64,000 bases of DNA from Microcoleus sp. FACHB-672. GTDB lineage: Bacteria; Cyanobacteriota; Cyanobacteriia; Cyanobacteriales; Oscillatoriaceae. The notes under the pieces are model-generated. The model was given only the letters and a program-made list of their open reading frames with translations. It did not search any database and was not told the origin of the DNA. The position numbers and the translations under genes are program-made. The stretch covers positions 62,001 through 126,000 of the forward strand of contig NZ_JACJOU010000012.1 of NCBI RefSeq assembly GCF_014695725.1, in the 5' to 3' direction. This document shows, one piece after another, positions 43,601-52,004 of the stretch. Position 1 is the stretch's first letter, and every line of letters starts with the position of its first letter.

Positions 43601-44755
43601 TCATCCAATTGAAGTTTCTTTTGTTAACTCAGCTTGGCCTGAGGCCATGCCCTTAGACAGTGGAACAGATTCTTTGGAGTTTCCGTTCGCATTGTTTTTC
43701 GGTTGACTAGATTTTTGCACAAATTGCTCATACTGCCGAATAATCAACCGTTGAACGGCAATAATCGCTGGGTTGATTTCCACATATCGCCGGTGCGGGT
43801 TGGCCAGATAGCTTTGCTGTTCGCTCTCAACCATCTCAATATCTTGGACGAGAAATTTCGTCAGAAAAAAGCGCCCAAGCAGGATACTTAGTATTGGTTT
43901 GAGCGGTTTGAGAAGCCATTTCGGCAGGGGAATTTTGAAAAAGAATAGGGCGCAGGATCGGCTTTCAGTTGGACTCACCGGCAGCCGCATCAGATACAGT
44001 GAGGAGACCCCTTCCAAAGAACTGTAAAAATTGGGATAGCGGTAATCGGTTAAGACGACGCGGGTGGTCACTTCATTCCCCTTGTCGGTCAAGCCTAAAA
44101 ACTTGGCCATGCGACTTTTATAGGAGACTTTGTACTCAGTGCAAACGGTTGCTTCCGTCTCCCGCAAACTCAGCAAAACCGGGTCGAACCAACCCTGTAA
44201 GTTGCGGTGCAAATAACCGTGAAAAACATCCATCGAATTTTCACTGCACATGGAAAAATGGGCTTTGAAGCAAGCATTAACCTGCACCATCAACCATTCA
44301 GGATCACCAAATTCTGGCATATCGAGCAGTGGACGGTTAGCCGCTTCCTCCGGATCTCCAGGGAAGATCCAAATCACATTGTATTTTTCTACAATGGCAA
44401 AGCTGCGGGCTTTAGCGCAGGGAAGTTTTTGTTCTGGAGGGAGGTAGGGAATGCTGACGCACTGGCCACTGCCGTCAAATTCCCAGCCATGATACCCACA
44501 AGCGAGGTAGCGACCTTGGACTTGACCTTTGTGCAGGGCAATGCCTTTGTGAGGGCAGACATCCTCTAGGGCATGGAGTTCGCCGGTTTCATCACGGTAA
44601 ACCGCAATTGGTTGCTGCCAAATCACCACCGGCATGATTTCACCGGCCCGCAGCCGATCTGCCCAACCAACGCCATACCAATGATTTGGGTTGATTCCGA
44701 CTTCCCTGACCTGGTTCTGAACTGTCTGGCTTTTTAAGGTTGTAGCCAGTTCCAT
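43601..44755 (-). CDS. Rieske [2Fe-2S] oxygenase, PAO-like
   Basis: A 384-residue oxygenase alpha subunit. The Rieske site has Cys67, His69, Cys86 and His89 (CPHK...CGYHGW). The mononuclear iron site is Asp176, His179 and His183 in NSMDVFHGYLHR. The fold resembles pheophorbide a oxygenase and relatives, which use ferredoxin-supplied electrons to oxidise large substrates. A hydrophobic C-terminal stretch (about 275-305) may contact membrane. It is first in a run with the oxoamine synthase 63 bases downstream. Chlorophyll breakdown is possible, but the context favours tailoring of an aminoketone product. Confidence 0.87.
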   Translation of the reverse strand: MELATTLKSQTVQNQVREVGINPNHWYGVGWADRLRAGEIMPVVIWQQPIAVYRDETGELHALEDVCPHKGIALHKGQVQGRYLACGYHGWEFDGSGQCVSIPYLPPEQKLPCAKARSFAIVEKYNVIWIFPGDPEEAANRPLLDMPEFGDPEWLMVQVNACFKAHFSMCSENSMDVFHGYLHRNLQGWFDPVLLSLRETEATVCTEYKVSYKSRMAKFLGLTDKGNEVTTRVVLTDYRYPNFYSSLEGVSSLYLMRLPVSPTESRSCALFFFKIPLPKWLLKPLKPILSILLGRFFLTKFLVQDIEMVESEQQSYLANPHRRYVEINPAIIAVQRLIIRQYEQFVQKSSQPKNNANGNSKESVPLSKGMASGQAELTKETSIG

Positions 44756-44880
44756 TAATTGTGCCTCTGTGTTTAGGTATGGGAAAATATTTAGCTTTTG
44801 TGTGCCGTGTTCGTCAATCGGTAGCCTTTAAACTTTAAAGTTTAGGCTTGAGACTGTCCGGAGTCTAGCAGAACAAACCC

Positions 44881-44908
44881 GTGAAAAGTGAAATGTGAAA
44901 CGTGAAAA
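44881..44908. repeat. Short GTGAAA-type tandem repeat
   Basis: Four imperfect copies of GTGAAA(A) in a row. An in-frame GTG inside it would extend the MFS gene but is probably not its real start. Confidence 0.5.
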
Positions 44909-44964
44909 GCTTGAAGATTTTACTCCCCAAATCCCAACCAACTAACCCTAACCCACAACCCTCA

Positions 44965-46110
44965 ATGTTGCGAGATCGCCGGCTGCTGTTATTGCTGGCG
45001 GCGGGTTCTCTCACCACGATGGCCGGGGGAGTTGTTGCGCCGGTGCTGCCGGAGGTGGTGCAGCAACTTCAACTCAATCCAGTGCTAGCCGGCAATTTGG
45101 TCAGTATGCACTGCTTGACAATTGCCTTGTTTAGCCCATTCTTAGGAATTTTAGCGGATCGGTTCAGCCGGCTGAAAGTGCTAGTTCCCTCCCTGATTCT
45201 CTACGCGATATTTGGCGTTGCCGGCGCTCTGATGTCCAATTTTTGGCCACTCCTAGCGACACGGGCGCTGTTGGGGGCAGCCAGTGGCGGCATTGCGGCG
45301 GCAAGTCTGGGCTTGCTGGGCAGTCTGTATGAAGAACCGGAACGTTCGCAAGCGATTGGCTACGCCACCAGCACTTTAACGCTTACCGGCATTTTATTCC
45401 CACTGCTAGGCGGCTGGGTGGGCGCATCTCACTGGCAATTTGCCTTCTATCTTTACGCAGTTGGGCTGCCTCTGGCGCTGCTCGCCTTGTTTTTTCTGCC
45501 AGAAAAGCAGCAGCAGCCAGGCAAGGGGTTGGCGTTGGACGGCAAGCAGTTGAGCGCTTTGCTGAAACGCAGCCAGACTTTGCGGTTGCTGTTGACTCTC
45601 AGCCTTGCCTCGGGAATCATGTACGCTTTCTTGATCTATGTCCCCCAATATCTCAAACAAACTTTAGCCGCCGGCACCGTTGTCAATGGCATTGTCCTGG
45701 CATCCACCGCGATTGGTGCGGCGCTTATTTCTGCTTTGGGAAGCAGCCGAATTTCCCAGAAATGGGGACTTGATCGGGCCATCGCCCTAGGATTTGGGCT
45801 GATGGCTGCGATGTTGGTGGCCATCGCTCAGCTGGACACGCTCAGTGCGATTGTGCCGGCGGCGGTGTTTTTTGGGGTAGGGTTTGGTTTGGCCCTGCCG
45901 AGTCTCTATGCGGCTTTAGCAAATTTGGCCCCTTCGACGATGCGTTCTAGTTTGCTGGCTGCCGGCACGGGGGCAGGATTTTTGGGCCAGTTTCTTTCGC
46001 CAGTGTTTTTAGGGCCGGTGTTGGGTGCCGGTGGCATAACGGCTGTATTTTATGCGGCGGCGATTGTTGCAATGGTGGCTGGACTGCTACTGGTGGCTCC
46101 AAGCCGGTAA
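44965..46110 (+). CDS. MFS exporter
   Basis: About 381 residues and 12 hydrophobic helices. The N-terminal LLLLLAAGSLTTMAGGVVAP and GILADRFSRLKVLVPSL (motif A loop after helix 2) identify a drug:H+ antiporter type major facilitator. The frame can be extended to GTG 44902, but that region is repeat sequence, so I use the ATG at 44965. It is divergent from the Rieske oxygenase (about 200 bases apart) and convergent with the GH3-type gene. It may export a product of the adjoining cluster; the substrate is unknown. Confidence 0.85.
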   Translation: MLRDRRLLLLLAAGSLTTMAGGVVAPVLPEVVQQLQLNPVLAGNLVSMHCLTIALFSPFLGILADRFSRLKVLVPSLILYAIFGVAGALMSNFWPLLATRALLGAASGGIAAASLGLLGSLYEEPERSQAIGYATSTLTLTGILFPLLGGWVGASHWQFAFYLYAVGLPLALLALFFLPEKQQQPGKGLALDGKQLSALLKRSQTLRLLLTLSLASGIMYAFLIYVPQYLKQTLAAGTVVNGIVLASTAIGAALISALGSSRISQKWGLDRAIALGFGLMAAMLVAIAQLDTLSAIVPAAVFFGVGFGLALPSLYAALANLAPSTMRSSLLAAGTGAGFLGQFLSPVFLGPVLGAGGITAVFYAAAIVAMVAGLLLVAPSR

Positions 46111-46126
46111 GCGTTGGTTAGGTTTT

Positions 46127-47809
46127 TTAATTGTCTTCGCTCATTTGGATTTCTCGTTCTATGACTAAGCCGGCAAGAAATTGCCGGTCTTCACTAATAT
46201 GAGGAAATTTGAGTTGGGAATCGGGAATGCCTTTTTCTATCTGACGCTGGCGCACGATCCCAAAGCTTCCGGGTGCTAAAATTCTCAATCTTGGCGGCGG
46301 AATCGGATCTTTGCGAGAAATTTCATAGTGAGTATTGACTTCTTGAAGTTTGCGGTCGCAAGTTTGTAAAAAGGCTTGAGGATTATCCAATTGATAACCG
46401 GCAGCGAGTTCGATATTAATTAAATATCGCGCTGGGAAGTCGTTGTCAGATAATGTAATGCAGAAATCTTCTAGGGGAATCCTAAATTCTTGCTGCAAGG
46501 CTTTCATCACTTGCGTGGCGTGAGCTTCTGTTGTTTTTTCGGTTGTGGAGGAAATTTGCCCTGCTCGTCGATAGCGAAAGACAATTAAGGGAGTCGTTTC
46601 ATAAAATCCCACCACTTCGATGACGTCGCCAATATCGTATCGGTAGAAGCCGCCATAGTTCGTTGTGAGTATGCGATAGCGCTGGCCGGCTTTGACTTCT
46701 GTGGCAAGTAAAGTTTTTGGATGTTCTTCGTCCCACTGATCTTCGGGAATAAATTCAAAAAAGCCGCTTTCAAGCGCTAAAACGCTGCCATCTGTGTTGA
46801 CATCTGGGTAGATGCTAAACATTCCTTCTGCTGATGAGAAAACAGCTCCAAAAATGGGAGTGTTTTCAAAATAAGTAGGGAACCTCTCAAAATAAAAATC
46901 TGAGGTTCCGCCTCGTGCGTTAGCAACAAAAGAAATATCTGGCCAAGCAAGTTTGGGAGTGAGCCGGCCTTCAGATTTTAAGATTTCTCGCAGCTGACGT
47001 GCCCGATTTGGATTGGCTGACCATTGCTGTTCTAATTGCACTCTAATTTCGGGTTCAAGTTCTAGCCGGCTGGATATCGTTCCTTTTTCAATATCTTGGA
47101 TAAGTTCTTCTGCAAACTTCTCTAAATAATTGCAAGTTCGCAAGATTAGCATGGGAAAATTAGCAATCATTCCCCGCATTAAAGGATCGCGCAAGGCAAA
47201 TAGCAAACAGATATAATGGCGTGCAGGACTGTCAGCAACTTGCAAGGCTTCGTAAGGGTGGGCAAAAAATTGTTTGTAAAGCCGGTTATCCATTCGCAGA
47301 ACGCCGGCACTTGCAGGGCCAAAATCAATGCCGCCTTCGGTACGTCCCCAGCGTTGTACGGAGTTGGTGACTAATAGTTTACCAAAGCGAAGTTTTTGTG
47401 ACTCTAGCGCCTCAATTAAAAACCCCATGCTGGTTAAAGTTGCCTGCCGGACAATGTTTTGTGATTGGCGGGTTGTTGGGATGAGTTTTTTCTTGCCGGT
47501 GGAACCGCTAGTCAGTGTTAAATAAACGACGGGTTCAACGGTCAAAATATTTTGCTCACCTTTAGCAATCCGCTCCATTAGTGGTTCATAGCTGCTATAA
47601 GGTAAAATTGGGATGCGCTCTCGAAATTGCTCGATAGTTTTGATCTCTCCCAATTGATATTTTCGACCCAGTTCTGTATCTCGATGCGCTAATAGCACAG
47701 ATCGTAAGCATTTCTCCTGCACGGCATCCGTCTTGCCGGTTTTGCAAACAAAATTTGCTTTGGCACGTTTAGCCACAGCACTGAGAATGGGCAACATAAA
47801 GTTTGGCAT
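46127..47809 (-). CDS. GH3-family acyl-adenylate/amido synthetase-like protein
   Basis: A 560-residue member of the GH3 family, best known from plant enzymes that join jasmonate or auxin to amino acids through an adenylate. The ATP loop TLTSGSTGKKKLIPTT (about 100), FSSAEGMFSIYPDV and YRILTTNYGGFYRYDIGDVIEV are recognisable motifs. Bacterial members are less studied. The gene ends 17 bases from the convergent MFS stop. Its ability to activate a carboxylate makes it a plausible partner for the oxoamine synthase or N-acyltransferase, but they are not in one operon. Confidence 0.82.
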   Translation of the reverse strand: MPNFMLPILSAVAKRAKANFVCKTGKTDAVQEKCLRSVLLAHRDTELGRKYQLGEIKTIEQFRERIPILPYSSYEPLMERIAKGEQNILTVEPVVYLTLTSGSTGKKKLIPTTRQSQNIVRQATLTSMGFLIEALESQKLRFGKLLVTNSVQRWGRTEGGIDFGPASAGVLRMDNRLYKQFFAHPYEALQVADSPARHYICLLFALRDPLMRGMIANFPMLILRTCNYLEKFAEELIQDIEKGTISSRLELEPEIRVQLEQQWSANPNRARQLREILKSEGRLTPKLAWPDISFVANARGGTSDFYFERFPTYFENTPIFGAVFSSAEGMFSIYPDVNTDGSVLALESGFFEFIPEDQWDEEHPKTLLATEVKAGQRYRILTTNYGGFYRYDIGDVIEVVGFYETTPLIVFRYRRAGQISSTTEKTTEAHATQVMKALQQEFRIPLEDFCITLSDNDFPARYLINIELAAGYQLDNPQAFLQTCDRKLQEVNTHYEISRKDPIPPPRLRILAPGSFGIVRQRQIEKGIPDSQLKFPHISEDRQFLAGLVIEREIQMSEDN

Positions 47810-48506
47810 TAGACTCTCACACCGCGATCAAATTTTGGATTTTAGAAACGATTTATCAAGCCGGATCTTCTCTCTGCCCTTGCTAGGATTTGAGGATGCA
47901 CAGTTCTGCAATCATTGCTTGATAAACACTCTTTTATACCATGTTTTTAAAATTTTGCAAAATTAAGTTTTTCCGTAATAGTTGGGGAAAATATTTGCTG
48001 TTGTTAATACATTAATTTTGTTAAATTAAAAATTTATAAAGGGTGCATCCCAGCTTTGGAAAAATATTGTTTGGCGGATTAATATGCTTCCATAAATGAC
48101 GGCAAGCGGACAAGATGCCGGCTCGAAAATTACAAGAATTAGAGGCTTCCGAACTGCTATATCTCTTTTACGATTAAATTAGTATTAAGCAGCTTCTAAA
48201 AAATGCACAACTCTTGTAAAGTGACTGTCCATTTCTCATTAAATTTTATCAGAAAAAATGAATGAGAACACTGGATAAACTCTACCAAATTCACTACGGG
48301 GATTAAATCATTCAGAACTGGCTTGAGCTGCTTTCTATACATCTTATCAATCCGTGCTGTGCCAGACGCTCATGCTTGCGCCGGCACCGGCACTTAGTTA
48401 AGGTTCTCAAAACTTAGCCCGTCCAGCTTAGCTTTCATCCCCAGCCACTATCAACGTTTTTGGGTACAGTACACCTGTTGTGATAAATCTCGGAATACCT
48501 CAAGGC
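47810..48506. other. Intergenic, about 700 bases, no gene supported
   Basis: Largely AT-rich sequence upstream of the GH3-type gene, with a GCCGG-rich patch near 48380. I found only very short frames and no clean hairpin, promoter or repeat. Confidence 0.45.
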
Positions 48507-49112
48507 TTACCAGTGATATCGCCTTAACACATCTTGAGGATTTGAATTGGCTTCTGGTACTTGTTGAGAGGCAATTCTAATCGCATCTTGCTCTGGGACG
48601 GCATGGATATCATGCAGCCGCACAGGAGTAGCTACAGACGCCTCGCCAGACTGCCTCTGAGACTGAATGCCGCCTGGTTGGGTTAACTCTTCTAACTGAA
48701 CGCTCATCACCTCAAGAGATTGCTCTAGTGCAACGATCTGCTTTTGCAATTTCAGCATTGCCGCCCCCAAGTTTTCCACTTCTTGGCCGGCTTGAATCTT
48801 TTGCGCCTCCTGATTCAGCTGAGCGATGTCCATTTTTAAGTCGTCAACGCGCCGCTCAACTAAAGCTTTGATACTAAATAACTTTTGGTCTAGTTGAGTA
48901 ATTGCAGTCGTTAGCCTCGCCCTCGTCAGTTCCTCCCAACGATGCCGGTTAAACAAGTTTAATAACAGCGATAAAGACACCGGCACAGCCGCATACAAAA
49001 TTTGCTGTGAAGCCACAGCGACAATTGAACCAATCACAGCACCGGAAAGCGCTAAATATTCAGCAATCTCTGGCCAATCAAGGTTATTTACTTTCATGGG
49101 GCGATCTTTCAT
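48507..49112 (-). CDS. Membrane-anchored coiled-coil protein of unknown function
   Basis: 201 residues. Two hydrophobic segments (about 20-37 and 40-52: ALSGAVIGSIVAVASQQILY, AAVPVSLSLLLNLFNRHR) are followed by a long coiled coil (65-145) and a polar C-terminal tail. The N-terminal hydrophobic unit is common to several cyanobacterial proteins. ATG codons at 49112 and 49097 are both possible, neither with a good ribosome site. Role unknown; perhaps a membrane scaffold. Confidence 0.7.
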   Translation of the reverse strand: MKDRPMKVNNLDWPEIAEYLALSGAVIGSIVAVASQQILYAAVPVSLSLLLNLFNRHRWEELTRARLTTAITQLDQKLFSIKALVERRVDDLKMDIAQLNQEAQKIQAGQEVENLGAAMLKLQKQIVALEQSLEVMSVQLEELTQPGGIQSQRQSGEASVATPVRLHDIHAVPEQDAIRIASQQVPEANSNPQDVLRRYHW

Positions 49113-49346
49113 CCAAAGAATTATTTTTGAGCCTTCTGTCCAACTAATCTAGGATGAGGCTACTTGGTCTGTGAGATTGCACCCTGCCGGTGGACGCAGA
49201 TAAGCGGCATTTTACAGCTTCGCACACGCCGGCGGTAGAGAACTCTAACTTAACTTTTAGGCGAATCCTACCCCCACCGGCAGCCAGAAAATGGCAAAAT
49301 ATCCCTGGTGGTTTCAGCACAGAAACATCCCGCGTGAGGAGGCAAT

Positions 49347-49829
49347 ATGATCGCAATCGCCTGTTTTATCATTGCCTTTATTTTGGCAAGTTTAGTTGAA
49401 TACTGGATGCACCGCTTAATGCACGCCTCGCCCAAAATTGGCGAACGTCACCGAGATCACCACCGGCGCAACGAAGGCCAAGGGGTGTTCTGGGAATTTC
49501 GGGACTATGTTAAGGGTAGTGGCCTAGTGATGGCCCTGATGTTTTTTTACTCCATAGAAGCCGGTATTGGTTGGTGTCTGGGCGGATTGGCCTATGCAGC
49601 CTTTTCAGCTTATGCCCACCAACTACAGCACGAAAACCCAAAAGCGTGCTTTTGGATGAAGATGCCGGTTCACTATGTCCACCACAAATACAATATGTGG
49701 CACCACAACTTCGGTCTAGCAGTTGACTGGTGGGATCATGTCTTTGGCACCTACAAGCCGGTGGAATGGCTGACGGAAGAGGAACTCACCCAACCACCGC
49801 GAAATTACCTACAGATGCGCTGGTGGTAG
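49347..49829 (+). CDS. Fatty acid hydroxylase / sterol desaturase superfamily protein
   Basis: A 160-residue integral membrane di-iron oxygenase. The histidine boxes are EYWMHRLMH, RHRDHHRR, HQLQHEN and HYVHHKYNMWHHNFG, the eight-His pattern of the superfamily. Two or more hydrophobic helices flank them. Candidate substrates are fatty acyl chains, carotenoids (CrtZ-like) or sterol-like lipids. An Mpo1-like gene follows on the same strand about 210 bases later; in yeast, Mpo1 breaks down 2-hydroxy fatty acids, so a hydroxylated fatty acid is a reasonable guess. Confidence 0.87.
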   Translation: MIAIACFIIAFILASLVEYWMHRLMHASPKIGERHRDHHRRNEGQGVFWEFRDYVKGSGLVMALMFFYSIEAGIGWCLGGLAYAAFSAYAHQLQHENPKACFWMKMPVHYVHHKYNMWHHNFGLAVDWWDHVFGTYKPVEWLTEEELTQPPRNYLQMRWW

Positions 49830-50040
49830 CCAGAGAGGGGCTAGAGGAAGACGGGAGACTGGGAGAAATTTCCCTGCCCGTCCTGTTCTTGTTGGCGCAG
49901 CCATCCCTTATGCCCTACCTTTAGGTTGGTGGATTTAGCCCTAAATGCCGGCAAATCCTAGAAATTTTGTGATCGCTCTCGCCAGAATGAGAGCGTAAGT
50001 GATATTGTTCCCAAAAGCGTGACTCGACAGGAGAATCACC

Positions 50041-50361
50041 GTGAGTTACTTCCAAGAAGCCAAAGCCCACTTTGTGGCCAGCCATCAAAATCCCATTAAC
50101 CAATTCCTGCATCATTTAACCAACATCCTGGCAATTGCAGCGGTGATTTTGCTGTTTTATGACTGGCGTCTCACCCTTCTTTGCTTGATTTTCACCCAAG
50201 TGTTTGCCTTGGGGGGTCATGCCTTTTTTGAAAAAAACGAACCTGCTTTTAGAAAATATCCCGGCATCACCATCCTCGCTTCGCTATCGTGGTCGTTTGA
50301 ACACTGGTTTGGTTTACGCCAGTTGTGGACGTACTTTAACCGTAAGCCGGCTTCCCGCTAG
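50041..50361 (+). CDS. Mpo1-like (DUF962) membrane protein
   Basis: 106 residues starting at GTG 50041. HQNPINQFLHHLTNILAI, GGHAFFEKNEPAFRKYP and WSFEHWFGLRQLW match the DUF962/Mpo1-like family. Conserved His residues (about 15, 24, 25 and 60) could bind iron as in yeast Mpo1, a dioxygenase that shortens 2-hydroxy fatty acids during phytosphingosine breakdown. It follows the fatty acid hydroxylase gene on the same strand. The bacterial reaction is untested, so the functional link is inference. Confidence 0.75.
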   Translation: MSYFQEAKAHFVASHQNPINQFLHHLTNILAIAAVILLFYDWRLTLLCLIFTQVFALGGHAFFEKNEPAFRKYPGITILASLSWSFEHWFGLRQLWTYFNRKPASR

Positions 50362-50495
50362 GTTCACTTAAAATAACCTAAGCAATCGGCGCAAGACTGA
50401 GACGCGGAAAACGATTCTGCTCGTCCAGTTCCCTCAAACGTCTCTAGCCCCTAAAATCTGACAACTGACAAGTAACAAATAACAGAGGAAAGTTA

Positions 50496-51878
50496 ATGTA
50501 CGACGGCTTACTGGTAATTGATGCTGATGCTCATAAGATAGAAAATCCCCTAATTATGCGGGATTATTTAGAACCACAGTATCGTGACCGGCTCGGTTTA
50601 GTGGTGGATAGCCTCGGTGATCAACGGGCAAGAGTCGTAGACTTTAACCCAGCCACCGGCAAAAATGACTTCTTGCGGATGTTCCCCCAACCGCAGGGTT
50701 TAGGCAAAGGCGGCTTTCGCACCCTCCATCCAGAAACAACCCTAGGCGCTGTGTTCAATCAGCGCCGGATTGAACACATGGATCAAGAAGGTGTTGATGT
50801 CCAAGTAATCTACGGCACCCTGAATCTAATCTTCTCCAGCATTCTGGATAAAGATTTTGCAATTGCGCTGTGCAAAGCTTACAACAACTATATGGCCGAT
50901 GATTGCCGCAAGTACGGCGACCGGCTCAAACCGATTGGTGTTTTACCGCTTCAAGATGTCAATGAAGCAGTCGCAGAAATGCACCGTTGTATCAATGAAT
51001 TGGGCATGATTGGCGTTGCCGTTGCCCCCAATATGCCGATCCCCCATCCTAAAGCACCCGATGCTTTCCCAGATATCCGCTCTTGCAAAACCATTAGCCA
51101 TCCTGACTTCCGCCCCATTTTACAAGCCGCAGTAGATTTGGATATTGCCCTTGGCATACACGGTGGACCCGGTTCCTATATGGTGGGCGGGATTTCTGAC
51201 TACACTGAAACGTTCGTCCTCACGCACATTTTTGTACAGCGAAATCAGCAACAATTAGCCCTAGCGCGGATGGTGTTTGATGGGGCTTTTGAGCAATTCC
51301 CCACCCTGCGAGTTGGCTTCTTAGAAGGCGGTTGTGGTTGGCTGCCAGATTTAGCCCATGCTTTCCACGAACACTGGGAAAAACGCATTCGCGACTTTGA
51401 TCCCAAGAATCCCTATCGCCCATCGTTGATGGAGTTTACCAAGCTGCTCATTCAGGAACGCGGCAGCAATAATGTCAACATTATTTCTCAGGCGAAAAAC
51501 CTATTCGATTTAATGTGGAACGCTCAAAATGATCCCACAAAAATCGATGATGCCAGCTTGTACGAACACTACGATTTGCGTCACCGTGATCCCCTGGAAT
51601 ATTTTGAACGGGGTCAAATCTTTACCTCCTTTGAATCTGACGATCCAGGCCCAGCTTATTTGCCGGTGGCGATGGGTGAAATTGGCAAGCACTTGGCTTG
51701 TTTCTCAGGCGATTATGGTCACTGGGATGGTGTTCTGAAAAATTGCGTCAAAGATGCGGCTGAGGTGACAAATTACGACCGGCAGCATCTCGAATTGCTG
51801 TTAGGTGGCAATGCCTTAGCGCTGTATGGCGAACGTTTGCGTCAATCTCTGCCGGCAAACCAAATGGTTCACGCCTAA
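50496..51878 (+). CDS. Amidohydrolase-family protein (ACMSD-like)
   Basis: A 460-residue TIM-barrel metal hydrolase of the amidohydrolase-2 type. The N-terminal LLVIDADAHKIENP supplies the first metal ligand (the HxH position reads DAH here), IHGGPG and GFLEGGCGWLPDL are later conserved blocks, and CFSGDYGHWDG near the C-terminus gives the final Asp. Members hydrolyse or decarboxylate varied small molecules. The replaced first His of the HxH pair is known in this subgroup. GAGGAAAG upstream of the ATG is a good ribosome site. Substrate unknown. Confidence 0.82.
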   Translation: MYDGLLVIDADAHKIENPLIMRDYLEPQYRDRLGLVVDSLGDQRARVVDFNPATGKNDFLRMFPQPQGLGKGGFRTLHPETTLGAVFNQRRIEHMDQEGVDVQVIYGTLNLIFSSILDKDFAIALCKAYNNYMADDCRKYGDRLKPIGVLPLQDVNEAVAEMHRCINELGMIGVAVAPNMPIPHPKAPDAFPDIRSCKTISHPDFRPILQAAVDLDIALGIHGGPGSYMVGGISDYTETFVLTHIFVQRNQQQLALARMVFDGAFEQFPTLRVGFLEGGCGWLPDLAHAFHEHWEKRIRDFDPKNPYRPSLMEFTKLLIQERGSNNVNIISQAKNLFDLMWNAQNDPTKIDDASLYEHYDLRHRDPLEYFERGQIFTSFESDDPGPAYLPVAMGEIGKHLACFSGDYGHWDGVLKNCVKDAAEVTNYDRQHLELLLGGNALALYGERLRQSLPANQMVHA

Positions 51879-51896
51879 AAGTTAAGTTAGTAAGTC

Positions 51897-51955
51897 GCAC
51901 TCAACACCCAGTAGAATAGTCAGCAATCACTGAAAAAACACTGGGTGTTGAGTGC
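51897..51955. repeat. Perfect 16-bp inverted repeat
   Basis: GCACTCAACACCCAGT (51897-51912) and its exact complement (51940-51955) flank 27 bases. It lies between the amidohydrolase and radical SAM genes. It lacks a T-run, so termination is not clear. Words like GTGCTGAGTGCT occur elsewhere in the window (3329, 9905), suggesting an interspersed repeat family. Confidence 0.75.
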
Positions 51956-52004
51956 TAACAATTTCTAACTGACCGCTTCCCTTTTTTATGAGGCTTGAGT
52001 TTCA

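Noticed and set aside
42251-44755. Saxitoxin-like cluster (oxoamine synthase plus Rieske oxygenase)
   Set aside because: SxtA needs a polyketide-synthase-like part and amidinotransferase and other sxt genes are absent. The shared enzyme classes alone are not enough.
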